Numbered from the stretch's first letter, positions 26,193 through 35,558 are shown. The stretch: 64,000 bases of DNA from Rugamonas aquatica (GCF_009380215.1 NZ_WHUG01000013.1:62001-126000), one strand, 5' to 3'. A program made the numbers and translations. The notes: generated from the sequence alone by a model not told the origin.

Positions 26193-26723
26193 TCACACCA
26201 GGAATTGCGCCATGACGCGCTGGTAGGTGTTTTGCGCGTGCAGCAGCAGCTCGCACACTTCGCGCACCGCGCCGCGGCCGCCGTGGGCGACGGTGGTGTG
26301 GTGGGCGCGCTCCAGCACTTCGGCGCGGCCGTTCGGCACGGCGACGGCGAAACCGACGCGCGTCAGGATCGGCAGGTCGACCACGTCGTCGCCGATGAAG
26401 CCGACCTGCTCGGCGGTGAGGCCGGTCTTTTCCAGCAGCGCGTTGAACGGCGTCAGCTTATCGTGGCCGCCCTGGTGCAGGTGGACGATGCCGAGGTCGG
26501 CAGCGCGTTTAATCACCTGCGGCGAGGTGCGCGCGCTGATGATGGCGGTCTGCACGCCGGACTCCTGCAGCAGCTTGATGCCCAGGCCGTCGTGCACATT
26601 GAAGGTCTTCAGCGCTTCGCCGTCGGCGCCGTAGTGCAGGCTGCCGTCGGTCAGCACGCCGTCGACGTCGAAGATCATCAGCTTGACGCGCGCGGCGCGT
26701 TCCACATACGTTAAATCGGTCAT
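26193..26723 (-). CDS. kdsC: 3-deoxy-D-manno-octulosonate-8-phosphate phosphatase
   Basis: The 176-residue HAD phosphatase has the nucleophile motif FDVDGVLTDG with Asp19 and Asp21, ISARTSP (motif II) and GDDVVDLP (motif IV). It dephosphorylates KDO-8-phosphate. Its start shares one base with the kdsD stop, so the pair is coupled. Confidence 0.95.
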   Translation of the reverse strand: MTDLTYVERAARVKLMIFDVDGVLTDGSLHYGADGEALKTFNVHDGLGIKLLQESGVQTAIISARTSPQVIKRAADLGIVHLHQGGHDKLTPFNALLEKTGLTAEQVGFIGDDVVDLPILTRVGFAVAVPNGRAEVLERAHHTTVAHGGRGAVREVCELLLHAQNTYQRVMAQFLV

Positions 26724-27745
26724 CAGATCACCTTGGCGCGGGTCAGGTCATGGATGTGCAGCGCGCCGACCAGCTTGCCGGCGGCGTCCGTCACCAGCAT
26801 CTGGTTGATGCGGAACTGCTCCATCACGGCGACGGCGTCGACCGCCAGCTTTTCCGGCGAGATGGTGCGCGGATTGGCGTGCATGACGTCGCGGATCACG
26901 ACCTTGGTGAAGTCCTGGACCTTCTCGATCATGCGGCGCAGGTCGCCGTCGGTGAACACGCCGATCGGCTTGCCGTCGGCGTCGACCACGGCGGTCATGC
27001 CCATGCCCTTTTGCGTGATTTCCAGCAGCGCGTCGGTCAGCTTGACGTCGGCGGTCACTTGCGGCACGGCGTCGCCGCTGCGCATGACGTCGCGCACGTG
27101 GGTCAGCAGACGGCGGCCCAGCGCGCCGCCCGGATGCGAGCGGGCGAAATCTTCTTCCTTGAAGCCGCGCAAGTCCAGCAGCGCGACGGCGATGGCGTCG
27201 CCCAGCGCCAGCGTGACGGTGGTCGAGGTGGTCGGCGCCAGGTTCATCGGGCAGGCTTCCTTGGCCACGGCCACGTTCAGGTGCACGTCGGCGATCTCGG
27301 CCAGGCTGGAGCCCGGCTTGCCGGTCATGGCGATGACTTTGCTGCCCATGCGCTTGACCACCGGCAGGATGGTCATCAGCTCGGCGCTTTCGCCGGAATA
27401 CGAGATGGCGATGAAGGCGTCGTCGGCCGTCACCATGCCGAGGTCGCCGTGGGCGGCTTCGGCCGGATGCACGAACAGCGCCGGCGTGCCGGTCGAGGCC
27501 AGCGTGGCGGCGATCTTGCGGCCGATATGGCCGGACTTGCCGATGCCGGACACGACCACGCGGCCCTTGCAGTTCAGCAGCAGGGCGATGGCCTGCACGA
27601 CGCTGTCGTCGGCGTCCAGGCGGGCATTGAGGGAGGCGATCGCCTCTGCTTCGTTCTGCAGGGTGTCGCGGGCCAGCCGCAACGCATGCGCGGCCATATT
27701 TGCGTCAAAAGCTTTCAGCATTGTTTTTTCATGGGTTACACTCAT
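26723..27745 (-). CDS. kdsD: D-arabinose-5-phosphate isomerase KdsD
   Basis: The protein (340 residues from 27745) has a SIS sugar-isomerase domain with GIGKSGHIGRKIAATLASTG and PAEAAHGDLGMV, followed by two CBS domains ending LHIHDLTRAKVI. It converts ribulose-5-P to arabinose-5-P for KDO synthesis. Two starts are possible: 27745 (MSVTHEKT) and 27721 (MLKAFDAN); neither has a strong ribosome binding site. Confidence 0.93.
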   Translation of the reverse strand: MSVTHEKTMLKAFDANMAAHALRLARDTLQNEAEAIASLNARLDADDSVVQAIALLLNCKGRVVVSGIGKSGHIGRKIAATLASTGTPALFVHPAEAAHGDLGMVTADDAFIAISYSGESAELMTILPVVKRMGSKVIAMTGKPGSSLAEIADVHLNVAVAKEACPMNLAPTTSTTVTLALGDAIAVALLDLRGFKEEDFARSHPGGALGRRLLTHVRDVMRSGDAVPQVTADVKLTDALLEITQKGMGMTAVVDADGKPIGVFTDGDLRRMIEKVQDFTKVVIRDVMHANPRTISPEKLAVDAVAVMEQFRINQMLVTDAAGKLVGALHIHDLTRAKVI

Positions 27746-27848
27746 GCCCAAGTATAGCCGAATTGAGAAAGCAAAAAACTTGCCAGTCACAACATAACGC
27801 CCGCATCGGTCGACAAACAACGAAATATTATTTACTGGCTATGTTGAT

Positions 27849-29831
27849 ATGACGTTTTCACCTTTGGAATTAACATTGTTGTTATTGGGGAGCGCGGTGC
27901 TGGGCGTCGTCGCTTTCCGCATGATGCACCTGCCGCCCATGCTGGGCTATCTGGCGGTCGGCATCCTGATCGGGCCCCACGCGCTGGGGCTGGCCGAGTC
28001 GAGCGAAGCGTTCCACTCGCTGGCCGAATTCGGCGTGGTGTTCCTGATGTTCTCCATCGGGCTGGAGTTCTCGCTACCCAAATTGATGGCCATGCGCAGC
28101 ATCGTGTTCGGGCTGGGCATGGCGCAGGTGGTGCTGACCATCGCCGCCACCATGCTGTTCGGCTGGACCATCGCCACCCAATTGCCCCCTTCGATCCACA
28201 TCAGCTGGCAAGCCTCGTTCGCGCTGGGCGGCGCGCTGGCGATGTCGTCGACCGCCATCGTGTCAAAAATGCTGACGGAGCGGCTGGAGCTGGAGAGCGA
28301 ACACGGCCGCAAGATCATCGGCATCCTGCTGTTCCAGGATCTGGCCGTGGTGCCGCTGCTGATCCTGATCCCGTCGCTGGGCCAGCGCCCGGACGCGCTG
28401 GTCGAGACGCTGGCCTGGGCCGGCGTCAAGGCGGTGATCGTGCTGGCCCTGCTGCTGTTCTTCGGCCAGAAGCTGGTGCGCGGCTGGTTCACCATCGTGG
28501 TCAAGCGGCGCTCGCAGGAACTGTTCATGCTGAACCTGCTGTTGATCACGCTGGGCGCGGCCTGGATCACCGAGCGCGCCGGCCTGTCGCTCGCGCTGGG
28601 CGCCTTCGTGGCCGGCATGCTGATTTCCGAAACCGAATACAAGCACCAGGTGGAGGAAGACATCAAGCCCTTCCGCGACGTGCTGCTGGGGCTGTTCTTC
28701 ATCACCATCGGCATGCTGCTCAACGTGCAGCTGGTGCTGGCGCACTGGTGGCTGGTGCTGGTGCTGCTGGCGGGACCGGTGCTGCTGAAGTTCGCGCTGA
28801 TCGCCGGCCTGGCCAAGCTGTTCGGCGCCTCGGACGGCATCTCCATGCGCACCGGCCTGGCGCTGGCGCAGGCGGGCGAGTTCGGCTTCGTGCTGCTGAA
28901 CCTGGCGGGCGGCAGCCATCTGATGGATCCGTTCATCATCCAGGTGGTGCTGGCGTCGATGGTGCTGTCGATGCTGGTGGCGCCGTTCATCATTTCCAAG
29001 TCGGACCAGATCGTGATGAAGGTCTCCAGCAACGAGTGGATGATGCAGTCGCTGGCGCTGACCAAGATCGCCAGCCGCACCATGTCGACCAACAAGCACG
29101 TGATCGTGTGCGGCTTCGGCCGCAGCGGCCAGAGCCTGGCGACCTTGCTGGGCGAAGAAAACATCGACTACCACGCGCTGGACCTGGATCCGGAGCGGGT
29201 GCAGGAGGCGCAGACCGCCGGCCGCCACGTATCCTACGGCGACGCCGCGCGGCGCGAAAGCCTGATCGCGGCCGGCATCTACCGCGCCAGCGCGGTGGTC
29301 ATCACCTACGCCAGCACGCCGTCGGCGCTGAAGGTGCTGCACCTGGTGCACGAGCTGGCGCCGACGCTGCCGGTGATCGTCCGTTCCTACGACGACACCG
29401 ACCTCGACCTGTTGAAATCGGCCGGCGCGGCGGAGGTGGTGCCGGAGCTGATGGAGGGCAGCCTGATGCTGGCCTCGCATGCGCTGGTGATGCTGGGCGT
29501 GCCGCTGCGGCGCGTGGTGCATCGCGTGCAGACCGCGCGCGAGGAACGGTATGCATCGCTGCGCGGCTACTTCCACGGCGTCAGCGACGCCGGCGAGGAG
29601 GCGGATCTGGAGCGGCTGCATTCGGTCACGCTGAGCGCCAGCGCGGCCGGCGTGGGCAAGGCTTTGGGCGAGATCGATGTGGCGGGCGCGGGTGCGGAAG
29701 TGACCAGCATCCGGCGCGGCAAGGGGCGGCTGGACGTGGCGGCGGACGTGGTGCTGGAAGCGGGCGACGTGGTGGTGCTGCGCGGCGCCGCCGACGCCGT
29801 CAACCGCGCCGAGCAGCGGCTGCTGCGTTAG
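27849..29831 (+). CDS. Kef/CPA2-type monovalent cation:proton antiporter
   Basis: The 660-residue protein has a 12-13-helix Na+/H+ exchanger domain (about 1-385) with GFLFLMF-like VVFLMFSIGLEFSLPKL and AMSSTAIVSKML, a TrkA-N (RCK-N) nucleotide-binding domain beginning HVIVCGFGRSGQS near 416, and a C-terminal TrkA-C domain (about 575-660). It resembles KefB/KefC or YbaL potassium efflux systems. Separate ancillary flavoproteins such as KefF/KefG are not adjacent. It is divergent from kdsD. Confidence 0.9.
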   Translation: MTFSPLELTLLLLGSAVLGVVAFRMMHLPPMLGYLAVGILIGPHALGLAESSEAFHSLAEFGVVFLMFSIGLEFSLPKLMAMRSIVFGLGMAQVVLTIAATMLFGWTIATQLPPSIHISWQASFALGGALAMSSTAIVSKMLTERLELESEHGRKIIGILLFQDLAVVPLLILIPSLGQRPDALVETLAWAGVKAVIVLALLLFFGQKLVRGWFTIVVKRRSQELFMLNLLLITLGAAWITERAGLSLALGAFVAGMLISETEYKHQVEEDIKPFRDVLLGLFFITIGMLLNVQLVLAHWWLVLVLLAGPVLLKFALIAGLAKLFGASDGISMRTGLALAQAGEFGFVLLNLAGGSHLMDPFIIQVVLASMVLSMLVAPFIISKSDQIVMKVSSNEWMMQSLALTKIASRTMSTNKHVIVCGFGRSGQSLATLLGEENIDYHALDLDPERVQEAQTAGRHVSYGDAARRESLIAAGIYRASAVVITYASTPSALKVLHLVHELAPTLPVIVRSYDDTDLDLLKSAGAAEVVPELMEGSLMLASHALVMLGVPLRRVVHRVQTAREERYASLRGYFHGVSDAGEEADLERLHSVTLSASAAGVGKALGEIDVAGAGAEVTSIRRGKGRLDVAADVVLEAGDVVVLRGAADAVNRAEQRLLR

Positions 29832-29832
29832 C

Positions 29833-29913
29833 CGTCATTCCCGCGCAGGCGGGAATCCATGCTGATCATTTATAGCACGCGTCGTATGGATTCCCGCTTT
29901 CGCGGGAATGACG
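29833..29913. repeat. REP-type inverted pair, copy 2
   Basis: CGTCATTCCCGCGCAGGCGG at the left and CCCGCTTTCGCGGGAATGACG at the right form an inverted pair around a central spacer. It begins 2 bp after the antiporter stop and ends 6 bp before the GGDEF gene stop, so it fills a convergent junction and may act as a bidirectional terminator. Confidence 0.88.
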
Positions 29914-29918
29914 CATTC

Positions 29919-31097
29919 TTACGCCTGCTCTACCGGATCGCGGCTGACCACGCGGTTGCGGCCGGTTTCCTTGGCCACGTAGAGCAGCGTATCGGCGTGC
30001 GCCACCCAGGCGCGCGCGACGGCCGCCGGATCGCCTTCGGCCTCGCCCGGATTCAAACACGCCACGCCAATCGACACCGTCACCGACAACTGCAATTCCT
30101 GCGACAGCGCAATCATGCTGCCCGCCACGCTGGCGCGGATGCGCTCGGCCACAAAGGCGGCGCTTTCCAGATTGGCGTCGATCAGCAGCACGACAAACTC
30201 TTCGCCGCCGAAACGCGCCAGCGCATCCGACGTGCGCAGCTCGTTCTTGATGCGGCTCGCCACCTCGCGCAGCACATCGTCGCCGCCGCCGTGGCCGACA
30301 GTGTCGTTGACGCGCTTGAAGTGGTCGATATCGATGTACATGAACGAAATCGGATACTGCTGGCGCCGCGCCCGCGCTATCTCTTCCAGCAGGCGGCGGT
30401 CGATATAGCGGCGGTTGTACACGCCGGTCAGCGAATCAGTCAGGCCGATGTACTTCAGCATCTCGTTACTGATGACGTTTTCCAGGCAGATGGCGATGAT
30501 CGACGCCATGTGCTCGATGAAGTCGGTCCCCAGGCTGGGCGTGAAGCGGGTCGGGTCGCAGCTGCCCAGGTTCAGGCTGCCGATGATGCGCTTGTTGCGC
30601 AGCAGCGGCACCAGCGCCACGCTCTGCAGGCCGGCCGGCGGCTGCGGGAACGGCGTCGCGTGGCGATGGGCGTCGTACATGCCCAGCATCGGCTTGGGCG
30701 TCGGCGTGTAGGCGTTGCGCTGGCCCAGGTCGAAGCCCAGGCCGTCGATCGTCTCGACAAAGATCAGCTCGGGGAAATCCTCGAACACCACGTCCAGCTT
30801 GGCCATGACGGTGCGGATGTCGGCGTCTTCATCGATCAGCGTCAGCGTCACGCTGTCGAGCTCGGAGATCACCGGCAGCACGCGGAAGATGGTGCCTATC
30901 AGTTCGGGGAAATTGGCGGCGCTGACGATGTCCAGGTCGAACGCCTGGTGGCGGGTCATGATGGAATGGTTGCGCTCGGCCTGCTCAAGCAGGTAAGCCA
31001 TGCGCGCACGCAGGGCCTGGTTTTCGGCCGCCAGATCGATCGCGCGCGCGGCGTGATCGGTCTGCGGCGTGAACTTGCCTGTTGCAGTTTGCGTCAT
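29919..31097 (-). CDS. GAF/DUF484-like sensor diguanylate cyclase
   Basis: The 392-residue protein has a short coiled coil, a DUF484/GAF-like sensor domain (about 45-215) and a GGDEF domain (about 225-385). The active site reads GGEEF near 297-301 and is preceded, five residues upstream, by RTSD, a complete inhibitory I-site, so it is predicted active and product-inhibited. There is no TM segment, so it is cytosolic. It makes cyclic di-GMP; the GAF ligand is unknown. Confidence 0.9.
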   Translation of the reverse strand: MTQTATGKFTPQTDHAARAIDLAAENQALRARMAYLLEQAERNHSIMTRHQAFDLDIVSAANFPELIGTIFRVLPVISELDSVTLTLIDEDADIRTVMAKLDVVFEDFPELIFVETIDGLGFDLGQRNAYTPTPKPMLGMYDAHRHATPFPQPPAGLQSVALVPLLRNKRIIGSLNLGSCDPTRFTPSLGTDFIEHMASIIAICLENVISNEMLKYIGLTDSLTGVYNRRYIDRRLLEEIARARRQQYPISFMYIDIDHFKRVNDTVGHGGGDDVLREVASRIKNELRTSDALARFGGEEFVVLLIDANLESAAFVAERIRASVAGSMIALSQELQLSVTVSIGVACLNPGEAEGDPAAVARAWVAHADTLLYVAKETGRNRVVSRDPVEQA

Positions 31098-31177
31098 ATA
31101 TGCCCTTACTCATCAGCTAGTTTCATGCCAGATGCCACATTACGCCAAGTTTTAGCACTTGGGAATGCCTGACTGCG

Positions 31178-32029
31178 TTAAAACGCCAATGTGACGACGA
31201 TTTCCTGCCCCACGCGCACGCGCTGGCCTTCGCCGGCGATCAAAATGCTGTTCATACCGAAACACAGGGCGCCGTCCACTTCCGGCTTGGCGCGGTAGCT
31301 TTGCATGATGTCCAGCGGGTCGGGACCGAATTCGCCGGTGGCCTGGTTGACCGACGGCATGGGGCAGCGCGGGCACGGCTTGACCGGTTTGAGCAAGGCG
31401 TCGCCGAACTGGAAGGTGTCGGCGTAGTCCTCTTCGAAGGCTTCGATGCCTTCGATGACGAGGTTGGGACGGAAGCGGTTCATCGGGATGGCGTCGCGGC
31501 CGGCGCGGCGCAGCTTGTCGTTCAGGTCGTCCAGCGAGGCGGCGCCGGCCACCAGCACCGGATAGCCGTCGGAGAACATGGTGGTGGCGGCCACGCCATT
31601 GGTCCACTTCTGGCTGACGGCGCGCTCGGCCTTGGCGTGGAAGCGCGCCAGGCGGCACGGCACGCCGATGGCCTTGCTGAACCATTCAGCGGTCAGCTCA
31701 TCGCAGTCGTAGGCCAGCACGGTGTCGTCCCAGACCTGGGTGGTCAGCGTGGGGGCGAGGTAGGGATCGGGCAGGTCGAGCGGGATTTCCAGGCACAGCA
31801 TGCCGGGCGCGCGCAGCTCCAGCCGGCTGCCCTTGATGCTGGGGATAATCAGCGCCATGTGCGGATGTTCGCGCTGGGTCAGGCAGACGCCTGCGCTGTC
31901 GACCACCATCCATTCGCGGTCGTAGATCTGCTCGGTCATCAGACCGGTGGTGGTCAGCGTGGCTTCCTGCAGCGACATGCCGCCGCAGGATTTGATCGGA
32001 TACAGCGTGATATCGGAGAGGATGGGCAT
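31178..32029 (-). CDS. MOSC domain protein (YcbX-like, without ferredoxin domain)
   Basis: The 283-residue protein has an MOSC_N beta-barrel domain (about 1-120, LYPIKSCGGMSL) and a MOSC domain (about 130-280). KPCPRCPMPSVNQATGEFG contains the conserved Cys expected to bind the molybdenum cofactor. Relatives such as YcbX and mARC reduce N-hydroxylated compounds; the C-terminal 2Fe-2S domain of YcbX is absent, so an external electron donor would be needed. Confidence 0.88.
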   Translation of the reverse strand: MPILSDITLYPIKSCGGMSLQEATLTTTGLMTEQIYDREWMVVDSAGVCLTQREHPHMALIIPSIKGSRLELRAPGMLCLEIPLDLPDPYLAPTLTTQVWDDTVLAYDCDELTAEWFSKAIGVPCRLARFHAKAERAVSQKWTNGVAATTMFSDGYPVLVAGAASLDDLNDKLRRAGRDAIPMNRFRPNLVIEGIEAFEEDYADTFQFGDALLKPVKPCPRCPMPSVNQATGEFGPDPLDIMQSYRAKPEVDGALCFGMNSILIAGEGQRVRVGQEIVVTLAF

Positions 32030-32067
32030 GCTTGGGCACCGGTCGTTAGGCAGATAAAAACATTGCC

Positions 32068-32073
32068 ATTATA
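32068..32073 (-). promoter_or_regulatory. Candidate -10 element for the MOSC gene
   Basis: Minus-strand TATAAT lies about 40 bp before the MOSC ATG, next to an 8-bp hairpin (32078-32098). No clear -35. Confidence 0.3.
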
Positions 32074-32140
32074 CGATCAAGCGGCGCAAAGCCGCTTGCC
32101 GTGGGCCGTCCGGCGACGGCGCCCTTCCCTCCGAGCCGAA

Positions 32141-33760
32141 TTACTCCTCGGCCTTGGCCGCAGCCGCCTTGGCCGGACGCGGAGCGCGCGCCGCCGCAGG
32201 CTTGCGGGCCGGCTTGGCTGCCGGCTTGGCCTTGGCAGGCTTGGCGGCTGGCGCCGCGTCCGCCGATGCGACTGGAGCCGGCACGGCCGGAGCCGCTTCG
32301 ACTGCTGCCGCAACCGGCGCAGGCGCCGGCGCCGGTGCGGCCGCCGCCGGCGACTGCTCACCCTTCACCGCAGCGCTCTTGCCGCCGCGTGCATTTTTCG
32401 CGCCCTTGCCGCCCTTGGCTGCAACTTCTTCCGTCTTAGGCTTGGCCGCTTCCTTCAGCTTGCGTGCAGGCGGTTTCTGGCCGCTTTTCTTCTTGGCAGG
32501 AACTTCCTCGGCCACGACCGGCTCGCTGACGACGACCGGCACTTCAACGACAACCGCCTCGGCAGCAACATCCTGCTGGCCCTGGCGTTCGCCCTGCTTG
32601 CGGCCACCGCGATTGCCGCGACCACGGCCTCGGCCACGATCGGACTCGGCGGCTGGCGCCGCATCCGGCGCGACGGCTTCAGGCGCGTCAGGCTGGCCGG
32701 CCAACTGTTCCGGCTCCACATAGGGATGCACTACCGGCTCGGCATCGTCCGCCTCGCCATTCGCGTGCGCGGCGCGGGCCTGCTGGGCCAGACGCTCGGC
32801 CTGGCGTTCCGCGAAACGCTCGGCGGCGGTGCGGCCGCGGCCGCGGCTGCGGCGCGATTCCTGCTTGCCGCCGTCCTGGCTATCGCCCTGCGCGCCGTCG
32901 GCCGACGACGATTCGCCGACCTGCAAGCCCGGCGTCGGCACGCCGGTGCCACGGTACACATAGGCGCCGGATTTCTCGTCACGGCCGAATTCCAGCAGGC
33001 CGCGCGCCTTGCATTCCTCGATCAGATTGCCGAAGGTGCGGAAGCCGTAGTAGGACTCGCTGAAGTCCGGCTTGCGGCGCTTGATCGCCTCTTTCAGCAC
33101 GGACGCCCAGATCTTGCCGCTGTCGCCGCGCTCGGACACCAGCGCCTCGAAGGTATTGGCGGCGATTTCCACCGCCTGGTTGCGGCGCTTGTCCATCTCT
33201 TCGCGGCGGGCGCGTTCCTCTTCCGGCGAGCGCTTGACGACCGGCTTGGTCTCGTTGCTGGCTTCGCGCTTGGCGCGGCGGCTCTCGCGCACCAGGTCGT
33301 CGTAGAAAATGAATTCATCGCAGTTGGCCACCAGCAGGTCCGAGGTCGACTGCTTGACGCCGACGCCGATCACCTTCTTGGCGTTCTCGCGCAGCTTGGA
33401 CACCAGCGGCGAAAAATCGGAATCGCCGGAAATGATGACGAAGGTGTCGACGTGCGACTTGGTGTAGCACAAGTCCAGCGCATCGACGACCATGCGGATG
33501 TCGGCCGAGTTCTTGCCGGACTGGCGCACGTGCGGGATTTCGATCAGTTCGAAGTTCGCCTCATGCATCGGCGCCTTGAAGCCCTTGTAGCGATCCCAGT
33601 CGCAATACGCTTTCTTGACCACGATGCTGCCCTTGAGCAGCAGACGTTCCAGCACCGGCTTGATGTCGAACTTGTCGTAATTGGCGTCGCGCACACCGAG
33701 CGCCACGTTTTCAAAATCGCAGAACAGCGCCATGCTGACGTTATCGTTGGAAGAAGCCAT
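32141..33760 (-). CDS. NYN (PIN-like) domain - LOTUS/OST-HTH-type protein with basic tail
   Basis: The 539-residue protein has an N-terminal NYN nuclease-like domain (about 8-165) with acidic residues in LFCDFENVA (Asp15, Glu17), SADIRMVVDALD and VIISGDSDFSPLV. A predicted OST-HTH/LOTUS-like winged helix follows (about 190-285; KIWASVLKEAIKRRKPDFSES). Arg/Gly-rich patches (about 308-320 and 378-395) and an Ala/Pro/Lys-rich tail (about 430-539) suggest nucleic-acid binding and disorder. NYN-LOTUS fusions are related to DUF88/LabA proteins and to eukaryotic MARF1. An RNA-processing role is inferred from domains, not shown. Confidence 0.85.
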   Translation of the reverse strand: MASSNDNVSMALFCDFENVALGVRDANYDKFDIKPVLERLLLKGSIVVKKAYCDWDRYKGFKAPMHEANFELIEIPHVRQSGKNSADIRMVVDALDLCYTKSHVDTFVIISGDSDFSPLVSKLRENAKKVIGVGVKQSTSDLLVANCDEFIFYDDLVRESRRAKREASNETKPVVKRSPEEERARREEMDKRRNQAVEIAANTFEALVSERGDSGKIWASVLKEAIKRRKPDFSESYYGFRTFGNLIEECKARGLLEFGRDEKSGAYVYRGTGVPTPGLQVGESSSADGAQGDSQDGGKQESRRSRGRGRTAAERFAERQAERLAQQARAAHANGEADDAEPVVHPYVEPEQLAGQPDAPEAVAPDAAPAAESDRGRGRGRGNRGGRKQGERQGQQDVAAEAVVVEVPVVVSEPVVAEEVPAKKKSGQKPPARKLKEAAKPKTEEVAAKGGKGAKNARGGKSAAVKGEQSPAAAAPAPAPAPVAAAVEAAPAVPAPVASADAAPAAKPAKAKPAAKPARKPAAARAPRPAKAAAAKAEE

Positions 33761-33836
33761 GAAGAGTATTTTCTAATGAGGAGTGAGGCGGGTGAGGAAG
33801 GTAGACGCGGCGGTCGTTCGATCCGGCAATCCGACG

Positions 33837-33842
33837 ATTATA
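33837..33842 (-). promoter_or_regulatory. Candidate -10 element for the NYN gene
   Basis: Minus-strand TATAAT in GGGTATAATCG lies about 77 bp before the NYN ATG; the -35 region is weak. Confidence 0.3.
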
Positions 33843-33876
33843 CCCAACAACGGGCCGTGCGCGACGAACGCGACAA

Positions 33877-34680
33877 CTAGCGGCACAGCTTGCGTTGGGC
33901 GTCGGTGGCGCCGGACTGGCGCGGCAGCACCAGCTTGCAGGTGCCGAACGTCTCCTGCCACGGCCGGTCGGCAATCAGCACGTCGACTTGGCGGTTGAGG
34001 AAATCCAGCAGTTCCGGCTGGTTCGGCGCAGTAAAAAAGGCCCGTTCGAACACCGTGCGCGGCTTGGGCGACAGGTACAGCCATTGGTCGAGGTCGGCGA
34101 AGCGCCGGTGAAAGCGCGGCAGCGAACTGGCTTGCAAGAACGCCACCGACACCCTGCGCTGCTGCAGTTTGAGCAGGTTGCGGGCTTCGGTGTCGGCGTC
34201 GTCGCGGGCCAGCTTGCCTTCCTTGACCAGCGGTTCCAGGTTCTTGTAGGTGTAGCCCTGCACCGTGCCGATGTTCTGGCCGTACAACGAGCTGTCGTCG
34301 ACGTAGTCCAGCGGCGCGCTGCGCAGCGAGGCCACCAGGTTGGCGTCGACCATGTAGTAGCGGCTCCAGCTCTGGCGCGCAGCCGAGGCGGTGAACCAGC
34401 GCGGATTGGCCCAGGCCACCACGCCCGGCCAGGCCGGCTGCTCCATCATCAACTCCAGCCGGCGGCGCGGCAGTTGGGTGGCGACGAAGTGGTAGCGGCC
34501 GTTGGAGCGCTGCGTCAGCCAGGCCGCCATCTTGTCGGTCAGGCTGTCGGACGAGCCGGCGGCGAAGGTGGGGTCGGAGTAGTAGACGTACAACGGCACG
34601 CTCTCAGCCGCCGGCGCCAGGCGCCCAAGCAGCATCAGCGCCAGGCCGGCGAGCTGTCCCCATGTCCGTATTTTTATCAT
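33877..34680 (-). CDS. Periplasmic substrate-binding-like protein (SBP_bac_3/TIGR02285 type)
   Basis: The 267-residue protein has a signal peptide (about 1-24, ending APAAES) and resembles solute-binding proteins of the amino-acid family, especially TIGR02285-like proteins without a cognate transporter. The NIGTVQGYTYK and FLQASSLPRFHRR segments fit that fold. No ABC permease or ATPase is adjacent, so a sensory or orphan role is likely. A second ATG three codons upstream is possible. Confidence 0.72.
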   Translation of the reverse strand: MIKIRTWGQLAGLALMLLGRLAPAAESVPLYVYYSDPTFAAGSSDSLTDKMAAWLTQRSNGRYHFVATQLPRRRLELMMEQPAWPGVVAWANPRWFTASAARQSWSRYYMVDANLVASLRSAPLDYVDDSSLYGQNIGTVQGYTYKNLEPLVKEGKLARDDADTEARNLLKLQQRRVSVAFLQASSLPRFHRRFADLDQWLYLSPKPRTVFERAFFTAPNQPELLDFLNRQVDVLIADRPWQETFGTCKLVLPRQSGATDAQRKLCR

Positions 34681-34745
34681 GCCGACCATACTAGCAGCAT
34701 GCTGCGGCCGGGGCCAGCCCTGGCGACAACGGCTGCGCGTCCGGT

Positions 34746-35558
34746 CTAGCCGGCCTTGGAGAACATGGCGGCCATCTCGGTCACATCGCGGCCGACGCCG
34801 CGATAGCCGGCGAAGCGGCCGGTGTCGTCGAACATCGGCTCGCCGCTCACTTGCAGGTATTGCACCACGCCGTTGATGGTCCGGCTATAGACGAAGTCCA
34901 GGAAGGCCTTGCGTTCGGCGATATTCGATTCCAGCAGCGCGTGCTCCGCCACGTCCCAGCCGCCGGTGTCGCTGCCGCCTATGCCCACCATGTCGGCCAC
35001 CGGGCCGGACCAGTTGGTGAGCTTGCCGTCGGCATCCTGCTCCCAGTACCAGTCGGTCGACAGTTCGGCGAAGCGCTGGAAGCGCGCCTCGCTGGCGCGC
35101 AATTGCGCCGTGCGTTCGAACACCTTGTACTCCAGCTGCTGGTTGTAGCGCTGCAGCTTGCGGTGCAATAGCCGCACTTCCAGCAGGTTGCGGATGCGCG
35201 TTTCCACTTCGACCAGCTCGAACGGCTTGCCGACGAAATCCTTGGCGCCGGCCTGCAGCGCGCGCAGCTTGTGGTTGGGCTGCGCCGTGACCACCAGCAC
35301 CGGCACATAGCCGTCCGGCTCGATATCCTTGAGCGCTTCCAGCACCGCGAAGCCATCCATGCCGGGCATTTGCAGGTCCAGCAGGATCAGGTCGTAGTGA
35401 TGCTGCTGGTGCAGGCCGCAGACGGCAAACGGGTCCATCGTGCTGCTGACGCGGGTGTAGCCGGCGTTGGCCAGCATCTGCTCCAGCAGCATGACGTTGG
35501 CTTCCTGGTCGTCGACAATCAGGATCTCGGCGTGCAGTATTTCTGAGGGCTCGATCAT
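34746..35558 (-). CDS. Response regulator with REC and PAS domains
   Basis: The 270-residue protein has a receiver domain (about 10-128) with phospho-acceptor Asp61 in LILLDLQMPGMDG, a coiled linker (about 130-160) and a PAS domain (about 155-265, DWYWEQDADGKLTNWSG). There is no DNA-binding, kinase or cyclase output, so it probably relays the signal through protein contacts. Its start overlaps the stop of the hybrid kinase upstream. Confidence 0.88.
   Translation of the reverse strand: MIEPSEILHAEILIVDDQEANVMLLEQMLANAGYTRVSSTMDPFAVCGLHQQHHYDLILLDLQMPGMDGFAVLEALKDIEPDGYVPVLVVTAQPNHKLRALQAGAKDFVGKPFELVEVETRIRNLLEVRLLHRKLQRYNQQLEYKVFERTAQLRASEARFQRFAELSTDWYWEQDADGKLTNWSGPVADMVGIGGSDTGGWDVAEHALLESNIAERKAFLDFVYSRTINGVVQYLQVSGEPMFDDTGRFAGYRGVGRDVTEMAAMFSKAG

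Noticed and set aside
32078..32098. Hairpin CAAGCGGC/GCCGCTTG considered as a terminator for the NYN gene
   Set aside because: No T-run follows on the minus strand; the sequence after it is a TATAAT box instead.
31301..33880. 859-codon plus-strand open frame opposite the MOSC and NYN genes
   Set aside because: Shadow frame spanning two real genes and their promoter region, with no motif.
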